NCBI GenBank assembly: GCA_903847405.1
Contig: CAINDP010000218.1
Coordinates: forward strand, 1-32,556
Direction: 5' to 3'
DNA from: an uncultured Myxococcales bacterium
Lineage (GTDB): Bacteria > Myxococcota_A > UBA9042 > DTJE01
Length of the DNA stretch: 32,556 nt
Shown here: positions 21,797 to 30,213 of the stretch, piece by piece
Layout: each line of letters begins with the position of its first letter
Position numbering within the stretch: the first letter of the stretch is position 1
Program-made: the position numbers and the translations under genes
Notes under the pieces: model-generated
Seen by the model: the letters and a program-made list of their open reading frames with translations, nothing else
Told to the model about the DNA's origin: nothing
Databases searched by the model: none

Positions 21797-23431
21797 ATGC
21801 GGCGTTCGATGGCGGTGCTGGCAATCTTGACGCTGACGTGCGCGGCGTGCGGCAGTTCGGGGACGGGGAACGCGCAGGACGTGGCAGGGGATCCGGCAGC
21901 GGACGTGCCCGCCGACATCGCCGATGCGATCGACCCGGGGACGCCCGACACCCCCGAGGACACCGCCGACGTGCCGGCCCCGGATTCCGTGGACGATGGC
22001 GACGCGCCTGCCGCGGACGTCCCGGCCGACGTCCCCGACGTGCCGTGGATCCGCCCCGAAAAGGGCGACCCGGTGACGGCCGAGGAAACCGCGACGGTCA
22101 CGGACCTCTACCTCGACCTCCTGGCGCAGATGAACTACTTCGGCCTGCTGGACGAGCGCGTCCACGGCTGGCCGGAAAGCGACCCCGCCCAGGGCTACTG
22201 GTACGGCAGTTGGTGGAGCGGCGTCCGGATCCTCAAGGCGGACGGCAAGGTGACCTACCTTCATTCGCCCGACGGCGCGGACAACAACGGCATGCGCACG
22301 GCCCCCATGCTGGTCGGCACGGCCTTCGTCCACCAGTTGGGGGGCAAGGCCGAAAACCTGCACCTGCTGCGCCGCCTGGTGCGCGGGTACAACTCGTGGA
22401 TCCTCGCGATGGAGCGCACGTCGCAGCCCGAGGGCATCACGATGATGACGCGCGCCTCCTACCCCCCGTCGACGACGTGGACCTGGGGCGGCCGCGAGGT
22501 GACGATCGACTACTCGTTGAACCACCCGGGCGAGGACAACGGCGCGTGCCAGTACGTGCACATCCCGGACAACCCCTACTGGGGCGACTACTGGGTCAAG
22601 AACAAGCGGTCCAAGGACGACATCGGCCACCTGCTGCTGAGCATCGCGCTGGTGAAGGGCGCGGTGGAAGCGGCGAACGACCCGGACCTGAACGTGGAGT
22701 GGGCGCAACTGCTGGACCTGTACGGCAAGTGGAGCCGCCAGGTCGAGGACGACGGCTGGCGGATCGCCACCTACGACAAGGATCTGGCGCCGTGGTTCCC
22801 CGAGGACGACCTCGCGTACTACATCATGGACGTCAACGGCATCGATCCCGAGTGCGACGTCGCGCTGGCGACGCGCCTGATGGGTCGCGGCGACGCAGGG
22901 ACCCTGGACTGCGAAAACGGCATCAGCATCATCGATGACGTGGTCAGCATGAAGCCCAGCAACGGCCAGCAACTGCGCTCCTACCACGAGGCCGCCATCG
23001 CCCTGGCGCGGGTGAAGGGCCGGCCCGACCTGGTGGCGACCCTGCTGCCGGGCCTGGCGCTGCGCATCGACAAGATCCTGGACGGCGACCCGGCCAACGG
23101 CGATCCGCCGCGCCCCGGCGACGAGGATCTGGGCGAACTGATGATCATGGCCGACGCGGTGGGCGTCCCCCTGACCTGGCGGGAAGTCCGCTTTGCCCAG
23201 GACCGGATCCGCGACGCCCACGCCGCCTACCTGACGGAAGGTGCGAAGCCCGGCTACAACGTGTTCGACGCCGCCACCCCCGACGGCGAGTACAGTTTCG
23301 ATCCGGGCGGCGGCGGGTTCGCGTTCCGGTACCTCGGCGCGGTCCTGTCCTTCTGCGCCTCGCCGTTCCGGCACCCCGACGCCCACCCGGTGCTGGACTG
23401 CGACCGCGTGCGGGCCGCCCTCGCGGACTGA
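21797..23431 (+). CDS. Uncharacterised lipoprotein with Asp-Val-Pro linker
   Basis: A 544-residue predicted lipoprotein; I do not recognise the family. The signal peptide ends 'LTCAACGSSG', with Cys18 the likelier lipid site. An acidic Pro/Ala/Asp linker with several A-D-V-P units runs to about residue 85. The globular part is mainly helical with conserved-looking aromatic motifs ('QGYWYGSWWSGVRI', 'HSPDGADNNGMRTAPMLVG', 'GYNSWILAME', 'YHEAAIALARVKG'). The helix spacing might suit a helical toroid, but this is a guess. GGAGGGAGG precedes the ATG. Its stop is 25 bases before the SGNH lipoprotein gene, so the two probably form one transcript and may act together on the cell surface. Confidence 0.82.
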   Translation: MRRSMAVLAILTLTCAACGSSGTGNAQDVAGDPAADVPADIADAIDPGTPDTPEDTADVPAPDSVDDGDAPAADVPADVPDVPWIRPEKGDPVTAEETATVTDLYLDLLAQMNYFGLLDERVHGWPESDPAQGYWYGSWWSGVRILKADGKVTYLHSPDGADNNGMRTAPMLVGTAFVHQLGGKAENLHLLRRLVRGYNSWILAMERTSQPEGITMMTRASYPPSTTWTWGGREVTIDYSLNHPGEDNGACQYVHIPDNPYWGDYWVKNKRSKDDIGHLLLSIALVKGAVEAANDPDLNVEWAQLLDLYGKWSRQVEDDGWRIATYDKDLAPWFPEDDLAYYIMDVNGIDPECDVALATRLMGRGDAGTLDCENGISIIDDVVSMKPSNGQQLRSYHEAAIALARVKGRPDLVATLLPGLALRIDKILDGDPANGDPPRPGDEDLGELMIMADAVGVPLTWREVRFAQDRIRDAHAAYLTEGAKPGYNVFDAATPDGEYSFDPGGGGFAFRYLGAVLSFCASPFRHPDAHPVLDCDRVRAALAD

Positions 23432-23456
23432 CCCCCGAACCCCTGACGAGGCCGAC

Positions 23457-24749
23457 ATGAACCGGGTTGCAGGCACGCTGTTCGCGGTCGCCCTGCTGGC
23501 CTGCGCGCCCGTCGCGGCCCGGTCCCCGTCCCCCCGGGTGCCGCCCCCGCCTCCCCTGCCCGCCGTCGCGGCGCCAACGCCCATCGAGGATCCGTCCGGA
23601 CACGCCCTGGACACCTTCGCGGCCGGCCTTCGCCGCGCCGCCGCGGGCCGGGGCCAGACGCACATCCTGGCCTGGGGCGCGTCCCACACCGCCGGGGACT
23701 TCTATACCGGGTTCCTGCGCCGGGCACTGCAGCAGCGGTTCGGCGACGCGGGCCACGGGCTGGTCCTGCCCGGAAAGCCGTGGCGTCACTACCGCCACTC
23801 GGACATCAACCTGGCGTCGTCCGACGGCTGGATCACGGACCGCGCGGACAAGGCCGACGCCCGCGCCGACGGCCTGTACGGGATCGCCGGCGCCAGCGTG
23901 CGCAGCGACAGCCCGGCCGACTGGGTCCGCGTGTCGACCACCCGGGACAACCCCGTGGGCCGGAAGGCGGCGGTCGTCGAGGCCTGGTACCTCAAGCAGC
24001 CCGGTGGCGGCGCCTTCGACGTCCGCATCGACGGCCGCAAGGCCCGCCGCGTGGCCACCGCCGCGGAATCCACGGCGGCCGGCTACGAAACCTTCGCCCT
24101 CAGGGACGCCGGCCACACCCTCGAAATCCGCCCGGTCGGCGACGGCGAGGTGCGCCTGTTCGGCGTGCTGATGGAACGGCGCAAGTCGGGCGTGGTCCTG
24201 GACACCGTGGGCATCCCGGGGTCCCGGGCCGAAAACATCCTGCAGTGGAACGAGACGCTGTTCCGCGAGCAGGTCGCGCGCCGGCGGCCCGACCTGGTGA
24301 TCCTGTCCTACGGCACGAACGAGGCCGGCGACGACGACGTCCCGATCGCCGACTACGAAACCGCGCTGCGGGCCGCCGTCGCCCGGGTCCGGTCCGCCGC
24401 CCCCGACGCATCCTGCCTGCTGATCGGCCCGACCGATCGCCCCCTGCCCCTCCCCGAAGGCGGCTACGCCCCGCGCCCCCGCCGCGCCGAAATCACCGCG
24501 GTCCAGCGCCGCGTGTCCGCCGAAACCGAGTGCGCGTTCTTCGATGCGGCGGGGCTGATGGGGGGCGAAGGCGGCATGCTGCGGTGGGTCGCCGCCAACC
24601 CGCCCCTGGGGTCGTCGGACCACGTGCACCTGACGCCCGAAGGCTATGCGGTCATGGGATCGGCGCTGCTGCGGGAACTGCTGCGTCCGGCCGCGCCAGC
24701 CAGTCCGCGAACCCCTTCAACAACGCCTTGTAGAACAGGTTGCCGATGA
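23457..24749 (+). CDS. SGNH/GDSL-fold lipoprotein, possible O-acyl esterase or transferase
   Basis: A 430-residue exported protein with a lipobox-like 'LLAC' (Cys16) followed by a Pro-rich linker. The SGNH blocks are present but altered. Block I reads 'WGASHT', with Ala replacing the usual Asp before nucleophile S76. The oxyanion region is 'SYGTNEAGD', and the catalytic Asp/His are D388 and H391 in 'DHVHLTPEGY'. It is clearly paralogous to the protein encoded at 24652-26376 ('EDPSGHALDTF' against 'EDPSGRAMDAF', 'RFGDAGHGLVLPGK' against 'RFGDAGHGFLLVGK'). GAGG precedes the ATG by six bases. The last 33 codons overlap the end of that convergent paralogue. Expected role: handling acyl groups on cell-surface glycans. 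Confidence 0.85.
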   Translation: MNRVAGTLFAVALLACAPVAARSPSPRVPPPPPLPAVAAPTPIEDPSGHALDTFAAGLRRAAAGRGQTHILAWGASHTAGDFYTGFLRRALQQRFGDAGHGLVLPGKPWRHYRHSDINLASSDGWITDRADKADARADGLYGIAGASVRSDSPADWVRVSTTRDNPVGRKAAVVEAWYLKQPGGGAFDVRIDGRKARRVATAAESTAAGYETFALRDAGHTLEIRPVGDGEVRLFGVLMERRKSGVVLDTVGIPGSRAENILQWNETLFREQVARRRPDLVILSYGTNEAGDDDVPIADYETALRAAVARVRSAAPDASCLLIGPTDRPLPLPEGGYAPRPRRAEITAVQRRVSAETECAFFDAAGLMGGEGGMLRWVAANPPLGSSDHVHLTPEGYAVMGSALLRELLRPAAPASPRTPSTTPCRTGCR

Positions 24750-26376
24750 GCTCGTACCCCGCCGGGGAGGCGTGGCGGTAGTCGCCCCACCCCAGGCGCG
24801 GCCGCGACTTGTACCAGCGCCCCATTGCGCCGTTCCCGCCCATGGCCTTCCAGGTGTCGAAGAACGCGCAGCCTTCGTCCGCCGCCACCTGCCGCTGGGA
24901 CTCGACGATCTTCGGGATGGTCGGCATGGACCGGACGCCGCCCCGGGGCCCGACCTCGCCCTGGTCCAGGGGCGCCAGCAGCAGGCACGACGCGTCCGGA
25001 CGCCCGGCACGCAGCGCGCGGACCACCTTCACCAGGCCTTCGCGGTACTTTTCCATGTTCATCCGCTCGTCGCCCGCCTCGTTGCCGCCGAAGGCGATGA
25101 CCAGCAGGTCCGGCGCCCGGTGCTTCACCTGCTCGGCCAGGTGCGTCGGCTCGGCGTTCAGCAGGCGGTTCGCCCGGGCCCCCACGATGCCCAGCGAGTC
25201 GTACACGACGCCCGGGCCGGGACGCTCCATGGCCACGCCGTAGACCCGGGCATCGCCGCCACCCGCCACCTTCAGCGTCACCTGGTGCGGCCCGTCCGGC
25301 AGTTCCGTGGACCACCAGCGATCCTCGACCGCGCCGGCCTTCATCGGCACGGCCTGGGGCGCACCGCCGTCCACGACCACCTCGATGGTCCCCGCCTCGG
25401 GGTGCGCCTGGTACCACAGTTCAAAGCGCGACAGGCTGCGGCCCACCGGCCCCGTGTCCACCGTGCCGAACGTCGCCTTTGCGCCCGCGGTCGCCCGCTG
25501 CAGGAACCCGCCGTACCCGTAGCGCCCGTCCTTCCGGTCGTCGGAAATCACCGAGTGCACGTTCCAGTTCCGCGGCTCGTCCCAGGTCACGTCCTTGTGG
25601 CGGTAAGGCAGCGTGCCCTTCCCCACCAGCAGGAAGCCGTGCCCCGCGTCGCCGAAGCGCTTCTGGAACCGCCGCCGCAGCGTCCCGGTCACGTCGTCGG
25701 CCGCGATCGTCGAATCCCCCCAGTGGGCGATGCGCGTCACGGCCTCGGGCGCGCCCTTCGCCGTCCGGGCCAGCGATGTGTAGAACGCGTCCATCGCCCG
25801 GCCCGACGGGTCCTCGATCGGGCGGACCAGGCCTTCCAGTTCCTCGGCGGCGATCGTGATGCCCGCGTGCGTTTCCGGCACGTCGGGAACCTCGGCGCCC
25901 TCGCCCGCGGCCAGCGTTTCCGGCGACAGGTTCTTGGCCAGGTCAGCCCCCAGGGACTCCTCGGCCGCCGCCCGCGCCTGGTCGGGCGTCATCGGGCCTT
26001 CCGCCGCGCCGCCGTTCGCCCCCGTCGCCGGCGCGCCGCCCGTCGGCAGGAACAGCAGCTTCGCCATAGGCACCGGTTCGCCCGGCATCCAGGGCCGCAG
26101 CTCGTCCAGTCCCGGGATCGCGTAGGTCACCATGGCCATCGCGGCGAAGGTCCCCGACGCGGTCAGCAGGTGCCGCAGGGCCGGCCAGCGCGAGCGCCAG
26201 TTCCCGCACCCCCGGTCCGGCGGCGGGACGGGCAGCTTCAGTTCGTTTTTCGGCAGGGCCGCCTGGGCGTACTGCGCCCCGAAGCCCGCCTCGGCCTGCA
26301 CCGCGTCCCGGGCCGATGAAGTGCGGATCGAGCCGCCGGTCGGCGCCGCTTCGTCCTGGGGGTTCTCGTCCGCCAT
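24652..26376 (-). CDS. Membrane-anchored SGNH-fold protein, partner of MBOAT
   Basis: A 574-residue protein. A cytoplasmic tail of about 70 residues precedes one membrane segment ('LLTASGTFAAMAMVTYAIPGL'). An Ala/Gly/Pro-rich linker and the periplasmic SGNH domain from about residue 190 follow. Catalytic motifs: block I 'HWGDST' with nucleophile S222, 'AFGGNEAGD', and D532/H535 in 'GDYRHASPAGY'. The ATG at 26376 has GGAG seven bases upstream and lies 25 bases after the MBOAT stop, so the two form an operon. MBOAT-SGNH pairs are known to O-acetylate alginate, cellulose and peptidoglycan; here the glycan is not known. In that scheme the MBOAT passes the acyl group across the membrane and the SGNH protein transfers it. 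Confidence 0.88.
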   Translation of the reverse strand: MADENPQDEAAPTGGSIRTSSARDAVQAEAGFGAQYAQAALPKNELKLPVPPPDRGCGNWRSRWPALRHLLTASGTFAAMAMVTYAIPGLDELRPWMPGEPVPMAKLLFLPTGGAPATGANGGAAEGPMTPDQARAAAEESLGADLAKNLSPETLAAGEGAEVPDVPETHAGITIAAEELEGLVRPIEDPSGRAMDAFYTSLARTAKGAPEAVTRIAHWGDSTIAADDVTGTLRRRFQKRFGDAGHGFLLVGKGTLPYRHKDVTWDEPRNWNVHSVISDDRKDGRYGYGGFLQRATAGAKATFGTVDTGPVGRSLSRFELWYQAHPEAGTIEVVVDGGAPQAVPMKAGAVEDRWWSTELPDGPHQVTLKVAGGGDARVYGVAMERPGPGVVYDSLGIVGARANRLLNAEPTHLAEQVKHRAPDLLVIAFGGNEAGDERMNMEKYREGLVKVVRALRAGRPDASCLLLAPLDQGEVGPRGGVRSMPTIPKIVESQRQVAADEGCAFFDTWKAMGGNGAMGRWYKSRPRLGWGDYRHASPAGYELIGNLFYKALLKGFADWLARPDAAVPAAAPIP

Positions 26377-26401
26377 CACCCTGCTCCGCACAGGAATGGA
26401 A

Positions 26402-27823
26402 CTAGAACTGGAAATAGATGTACGGCACGACCTGGCTGGACGCCATCCGCATCATCACCGCGCCGGCCATCGCCAGCACCAGGCCCTGGGCCGGCGCCGG
26501 CAGGCCCACGTAGAAGTTCCGCGCCAGGCCCACGAACCGCTTCGGCGTCCAGTGGATCGCGAACGACACGATCAGCACCGCCCAGACCGTCCACGACACC
26601 TGGGCCAGGGAACTGGTCCCCTTGAACAACTGCGCCGTCACCACCTCTGCCGCACCCAGGCTGGGCGAGCGGAACAGGATGCGCGACAGCACCACGAAAT
26701 GGAACGTCGCCGCGATCTTCAGCACGATCAGCCACGTGGCGTCCCGCGTGTCGGCCGTCCGCCCGGATCGCTTGTAGAAGAACCGGTGCACCACCATGGC
26801 GCCGCCGTGCAACGCGCCATAGATGACGAAGTTCCACGACGCGCCGTGCCAGATGCCGATCAGGAACAGCGTCAGCCACAGGTTGAAGTAGGTCCGGAAC
26901 GTCGAGCCCTTGGACCCGCCCAGCGGGAAGTAAACGTAATCCCGCAGCCACGACGACAGCGTCATGTGCCACCGCCGCCAGAACGCGGCCGGACTGGTGG
27001 ACAGGTACGGCCGGTCGAAGTTTTCGGGCAGCGTGAAGCCCATCAGCATGGCCGACCCTCGGGCCACGTCCGTGTACCCCGAAAAGTCGCAGTAGATCTG
27101 CATCGTGTAGGCGTACAGCGCGACCAGGACCTCCAGGGACGTGTAGGCGGACGGATTGTCGAACATCCGGTCCACCAGGTTCACGCTCAGGAAGTCCGCG
27201 ATCACGACCTTCTTCAGCAGGCCCTTCAGGATCAGGAACAGGCCCTGCCCCACCATCTCCGGCGTCAGGGCCGGACGCGTCAGCAACTGCGGCAGCAGCA
27301 GGTGCCCGCGGACGATCGGCCCGGCCACCAGGTGCGGGAAGTACAGCAGGTAGGTCGCGTAGTGCAGCAGGCTTTCGGCGGGCGGGGCGCGACGCCGGTA
27401 GACGTCGATCACGCAGGACATCGTCTGGAACGTGTAGAAGGAAATCCCCACGGGCAGCAGCACGTTCAGGACGGGCCGAGGCACGTCCAGGCCGATGAAG
27501 GCCAGCGAGTCCGCCGCGGCGCCGACGAAGAAGTTGAAGTACTTGAAGATCCCCAGGGCGCCCAGGTTCCAGGCCAGGCTGACCCCCAGCCACAACTTGC
27601 GCCGCCGGGCATCGTCCGACGCCGCGATCTTCCGCTGCGCCACGAAGTCGATGACGATGTTCGACAGCACCAGGCCCACGTAGTAGGGATTCCAGACCAT
27701 GTAGAACCGGCACGACATCAGGAACAGGAACAGCAGGCGCCAGCGGTCGTGGCGGATCAGCGCCCAGAAACCCGCGACCGCGATGGCGAGAAAGAGGACG
27801 TAATCGAGGCTGTGGAACAGCAT
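26402..27823 (-). CDS. MBOAT-family O-acyltransferase (AlgI/DltB-like)
   Basis: A 473-residue polytopic inner-membrane protein that should move acyl groups, usually acetyl, towards an exported polysaccharide. It opens 'MLFHSLDYVLFLAIAVAGFW', typical of AlgI-type proteins. It also shows 'LPVGISFYTFQTMSCVIDVYRR', 'FPHLVAGPIVR', 'YCDFSGYTDVARGSAMLMGF', 'FWRRWHMTLSSWLRDYVYFPLGGS' and the catalytic 'IGIWHGASWNFVIYGALHG', whose His is the MBOAT active-site residue. The ATG at 27823 was chosen because the first membrane helix begins there; the upstream in-frame extension is Arg/Pro-rich shadow sequence. The ribosome site is weak. The SGNH partner follows after 25 bases. Confidence 0.95.
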   Translation of the reverse strand: MLFHSLDYVLFLAIAVAGFWALIRHDRWRLLFLFLMSCRFYMVWNPYYVGLVLSNIVIDFVAQRKIAASDDARRRKLWLGVSLAWNLGALGIFKYFNFFVGAAADSLAFIGLDVPRPVLNVLLPVGISFYTFQTMSCVIDVYRRRAPPAESLLHYATYLLYFPHLVAGPIVRGHLLLPQLLTRPALTPEMVGQGLFLILKGLLKKVVIADFLSVNLVDRMFDNPSAYTSLEVLVALYAYTMQIYCDFSGYTDVARGSAMLMGFTLPENFDRPYLSTSPAAFWRRWHMTLSSWLRDYVYFPLGGSKGSTFRTYFNLWLTLFLIGIWHGASWNFVIYGALHGGAMVVHRFFYKRSGRTADTRDATWLIVLKIAATFHFVVLSRILFRSPSLGAAEVVTAQLFKGTSSLAQVSWTVWAVLIVSFAIHWTPKRFVGLARNFYVGLPAPAQGLVLAMAGAVMMRMASSQVVPYIYFQF

Positions 27824-27916
27824 TCTACCGTGCCTGGATTCATTGGTAGGGGAACGCCCTGCCGGCGTCGCCCGGCCTGAACCGTCCCCCCGTCGGACCG
27901 TGCAGGCGAGCGCCCG

Positions 27917-27922
27917 ATTGTA
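27917..27922 (-). promoter_or_regulatory. Candidate -10 box TACAAT of the MBOAT-SGNH operon
   Basis: TACAAT lies on the minus strand about 94 bases before the MBOAT ATG, in the 241-base divergent gap 27824-28064. A TTGGCG 19 bases further upstream is a poor -35 candidate. The rest of the gap holds the opposite-strand TATCCT box and nothing else recognised. Confidence 0.35.
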
Positions 27923-28025
27923 AACGCCGGTCCGGGGGCAGCGCCAAGCGGACGACAGGGCCGCCGGAATCCTTGGGGAATCCTGCGAGCCCGACACCGA
28001 TGCGGCACCGGCCGCGGCCTTCGGC

Positions 28026-28031
28026 TATCCT
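28026..28031 (+). promoter_or_regulatory. Candidate -10 box TATCCT
   Basis: TATCCT lies 33 bases before the GTG of the secreted SGNH-like gene at 28065. It is the same hexamer as before three other plus-strand genes here. No convincing -35. Confidence 0.4.
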
Positions 28032-28064
28032 TTCGGCCGGACGGGCGTTGAATGGGAGGCAACC

Positions 28065-29012
28065 GTGATCCGATTCCTGGCGACGACGCTGGCCCTGGCC
28101 CTGCTCCTCCCGGCAACCGCGGGAATCGCGACCGCGAAGCCCGGCGAAGGCGAAACGATCGGCACCTGGTCCTTCGCGACCGACCGCCCCGTGAAGGCGG
28201 TCCTGGTGGGCGGGTCGGTCGCCGAGTTCCCGGGCGGCTTCGCCGAACAACTGCAGGGCGCCTGCGGCAAGGTGGAAATCGTCAACATCGCCAAGGCCCG
28301 CCTGGGCGCCGCGGCCATCAAGAACCGCTTCGACATGCAGGTCCTGCAGAACCCGAACCTGGCCAAGGGCTGGGGCGGCGCCGGCGAGCGCTGGACGCTG
28401 GTCATGGGCGGACTGAACAGCGTGGGCAACCCCGAGCAGACGAACCTGGACGTCCTGGGCATCTACCGGGCGGCCCACGGCGCGGGCCTGAAGGTCGTCG
28501 GGCTGACGCTGGGCCCCTGGGGCGACGAGTCGGACAAGCGCTGGGCCGGCTTCGCGGGCATCCGCCGCCAGAACAACACGCGCAAGGCCTGCGAGTTCGT
28601 GATGGGACGCCTGTCGCCGGCCGAGGCCCTGGGGAAGAAGGCCGCGGGACAGGGCGCGTGGCAGCCCGGCGACCTGCCGGACGTGTCGGTGGACCTCTAC
28701 GACAGCGACCTGCGCGACCGCGCGGCCGAACCGCGCCCCGAGGGCCCCCTGGCGGCGCGGATCGACGGCGATCCGGACGTGAGGACCACGCTGGAGGACG
28801 TGCCGGCCGACCGCCGCGCGGCCGAACGCGCCCGGATCCTGTCCCAGGCCTGCCAGATCCCGCGCTGGTACCTGCGCAAGGACCTGCGCTCCTTCGACCA
28901 CATCCACCCGAACAAGGACGGCCACCGCATCATCGCCGCACGGATCTGCGCCAAGGCGCCCGCGTCCTGGGGGTGCGACTGCGCGCTGCTGTCCCCGACG
29001 GCGAAGCGCTGA
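28065..29012 (+). CDS. Secreted SGNH-like protein
   Basis: A 315-residue exported protein with a Sec signal peptide cleaved probably near 'ATA'. It shows a divergent SGNH pattern: 'AVLVGGSVAEFPGG' with candidate nucleophile S51, 'MGGLNSVGNPEQ' as oxyanion block, and D278/H281 in 'DHIHPNKDGHRIIA'. It is unlike the other two SGNH proteins in the middle region and lacks their 'GDAGHG' motif, so it is a more distant relative. Four cysteines near the C-terminal half may form disulfides. The GTG at 28065 has GGGAGG six bases upstream. It is divergent from the MBOAT-SGNH operon and may act on the same glycan as an esterase; this is inference. Confidence 0.8.
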   Translation: MIRFLATTLALALLLPATAGIATAKPGEGETIGTWSFATDRPVKAVLVGGSVAEFPGGFAEQLQGACGKVEIVNIAKARLGAAAIKNRFDMQVLQNPNLAKGWGGAGERWTLVMGGLNSVGNPEQTNLDVLGIYRAAHGAGLKVVGLTLGPWGDESDKRWAGFAGIRRQNNTRKACEFVMGRLSPAEALGKKAAGQGAWQPGDLPDVSVDLYDSDLRDRAAEPRPEGPLAARIDGDPDVRTTLEDVPADRRAAERARILSQACQIPRWYLRKDLRSFDHIHPNKDGHRIIAARICAKAPASWGCDCALLSPTAKR

Positions 29013-29056
29013 GGCCCCGGCCGGGGATGCCCCTTCCGCCGTCGGCCGCATCACGG

Positions 29057-29062
29057 TATCCT
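29057..29062 (+). promoter_or_regulatory. Candidate -10 box TATCCT
   Basis: TATCCT lies 31 bases before the GTG of the esterase-like lipoprotein at 29094, in the 81-base gap after the SGNH-like gene. No convincing -35. Confidence 0.4.
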
Positions 29063-29093
29063 TGCCCCCGCCTGGTTTTCCCCGGAGGTTGAC

Positions 29094-30182
29094 GTGGTAC
29101 GGCGTGTCCTGGGCCCGATCGCACTGGCCGCGATGTTCGCGTTCGCCTGCAGCAGCAGTTCCAGCACCACCGACACCACGCCCGCCACCGACCCGGGTTC
29201 GGTGGAGGACACCGCGCTGCCCGGCGACGACGTGCCCGCCCTGGACGTGGAACGCGACGCGCCGGCCGACGACGTACCGGTCGCCACCGACGTGCCCACG
29301 GACGTCCCGCTGGAAATCACGCCCGAGTGCGCCGCGATCACGCCCAACACCGGCGCCATCAACACGCTGACGGTCGCCGGCGTCGCCCGCCGCTTCCTGC
29401 TGTCCGTCCCCAATGGCGCCACGGGCCCGGGCGGAAAGTGGCCCCTGGTCTTCCTGTGGCACGGGTTCGTCGGCGCCTCCACCCCCGACAGCATGGAGGC
29501 CACCCAGGCCCCCTTGTTCCACAACCAGATCATGGGCCCGGCCGTCAACGACGCCCGCATGCCCTTCCTGCTGGTCACACCGTACGCCGACGGTTCCGCC
29601 TTCATGGACTGGAACATCACGCCGTCCGACGTCAGCCAGCCGAACCCCGACGTCCAGTTCTTCGACGCGGTCCTGGCCTGCCTGGAGGCGAAGTACGGCG
29701 TGGACCCGGACCACATCCACTCGGTCGGGTTTTCCGCGGGCGGCATCATGAGCGACCTGCTGGGCGTCACCCGGGGCGATCGCATCGCGTCGGTGCTGAC
29801 GTGGTCGGGCGCCTACCTCGGGGCCCCTGCGAACTACGACGAAACCTTCCCCATCTACTGGCCCGATCCGGTTCCCTCGTCCGGCTACGTGCAGGTCGCG
29901 TTCCACGGCGGCGTCGCCGACCAGTGGTCCATGGGAGCGATGTTCACCGCCCGGTTCAACGTGTGGAACGAAAACGACGTCCCGTGGCTGAACGGGCTGG
30001 GGCACGACGTCATCCTGTGCCCGCACACCAAAGGCCACGACCTGCCCCCCGGCTACAGCCCGGCCGCCTACGTCATCGACTTCTTCAAGGCCCACCCGCG
30101 CGGCACGACGACGTCGCCCTTCGCGGCCGGCCTGCCCGCGTCGTTCCCCACGTACTGCGTCTACCACGCGAAGACGAACTGA
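29094..30182 (+). CDS. Alpha/beta-hydrolase lipoprotein, PHB-depolymerase/feruloyl-esterase-like
   Basis: A 362-residue predicted lipoprotein: signal peptide ending 'FAFAC' (Cys19), then Ser/Thr and an Asp-Val-Pro linker to about residue 75. The rest is an alpha/beta-hydrolase of the LpqC / polyhydroxybutyrate-depolymerase type: '[14 protein letters not shown]' (oxyanion region), '[15 protein letters not shown]' with nucleophile S214, '[12 protein letters not shown]' with the probable Asp, and '[12 protein letters not shown]' with the probable His. It should hydrolyse ester bonds of an extracellular polymer or surface acyl group; the substrate is open. The GTG at 29094 has GGAGG six bases upstream. 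It is followed by galE after 31 bases. Confidence 0.87.
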   Translation: MVRRVLGPIALAAMFAFACSSSSSTTDTTPATDPGSVEDTALPGDDVPALDVERDAPADDVPVATDVPTDVPLEITPECAAITPNTGAINTLTVAGVARRFLLSVPNGATGPGGKWPLVFLWHGFVGASTPDSMEATQAPLFHNQIMGPAVNDARMPFLLVTPYADGSAFMDWNITPSDVSQPNPDVQFFDAVLACLEAKYGVDPDHIHSVGFSAGGIMSDLLGVTRGDRIASVLTWSGAYLGAPANYDETFPIYWPDPVPSSGYVQVAFHGGVADQWSMGAMFTARFNVWNENDVPWLNGLGHDVILCPHTKGHDLPPGYSPAAYVIDFFKAHPRGTTTSPFAAGLPASFPTYCVYHAKTN

Positions 30183-30213
30183 CCTGAAACACCCCCTTCG
30201 ACGGAGGCCCATC

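Noticed and set aside
23457-24749. Frameshift at the end of the SGNH lipoprotein gene
   Set aside because: The catalytic D388/H391 block is intact and followed by a normal helix. The odd tail is explained by antisense overlap, so no frameshift is needed, though a base error cannot be excluded.
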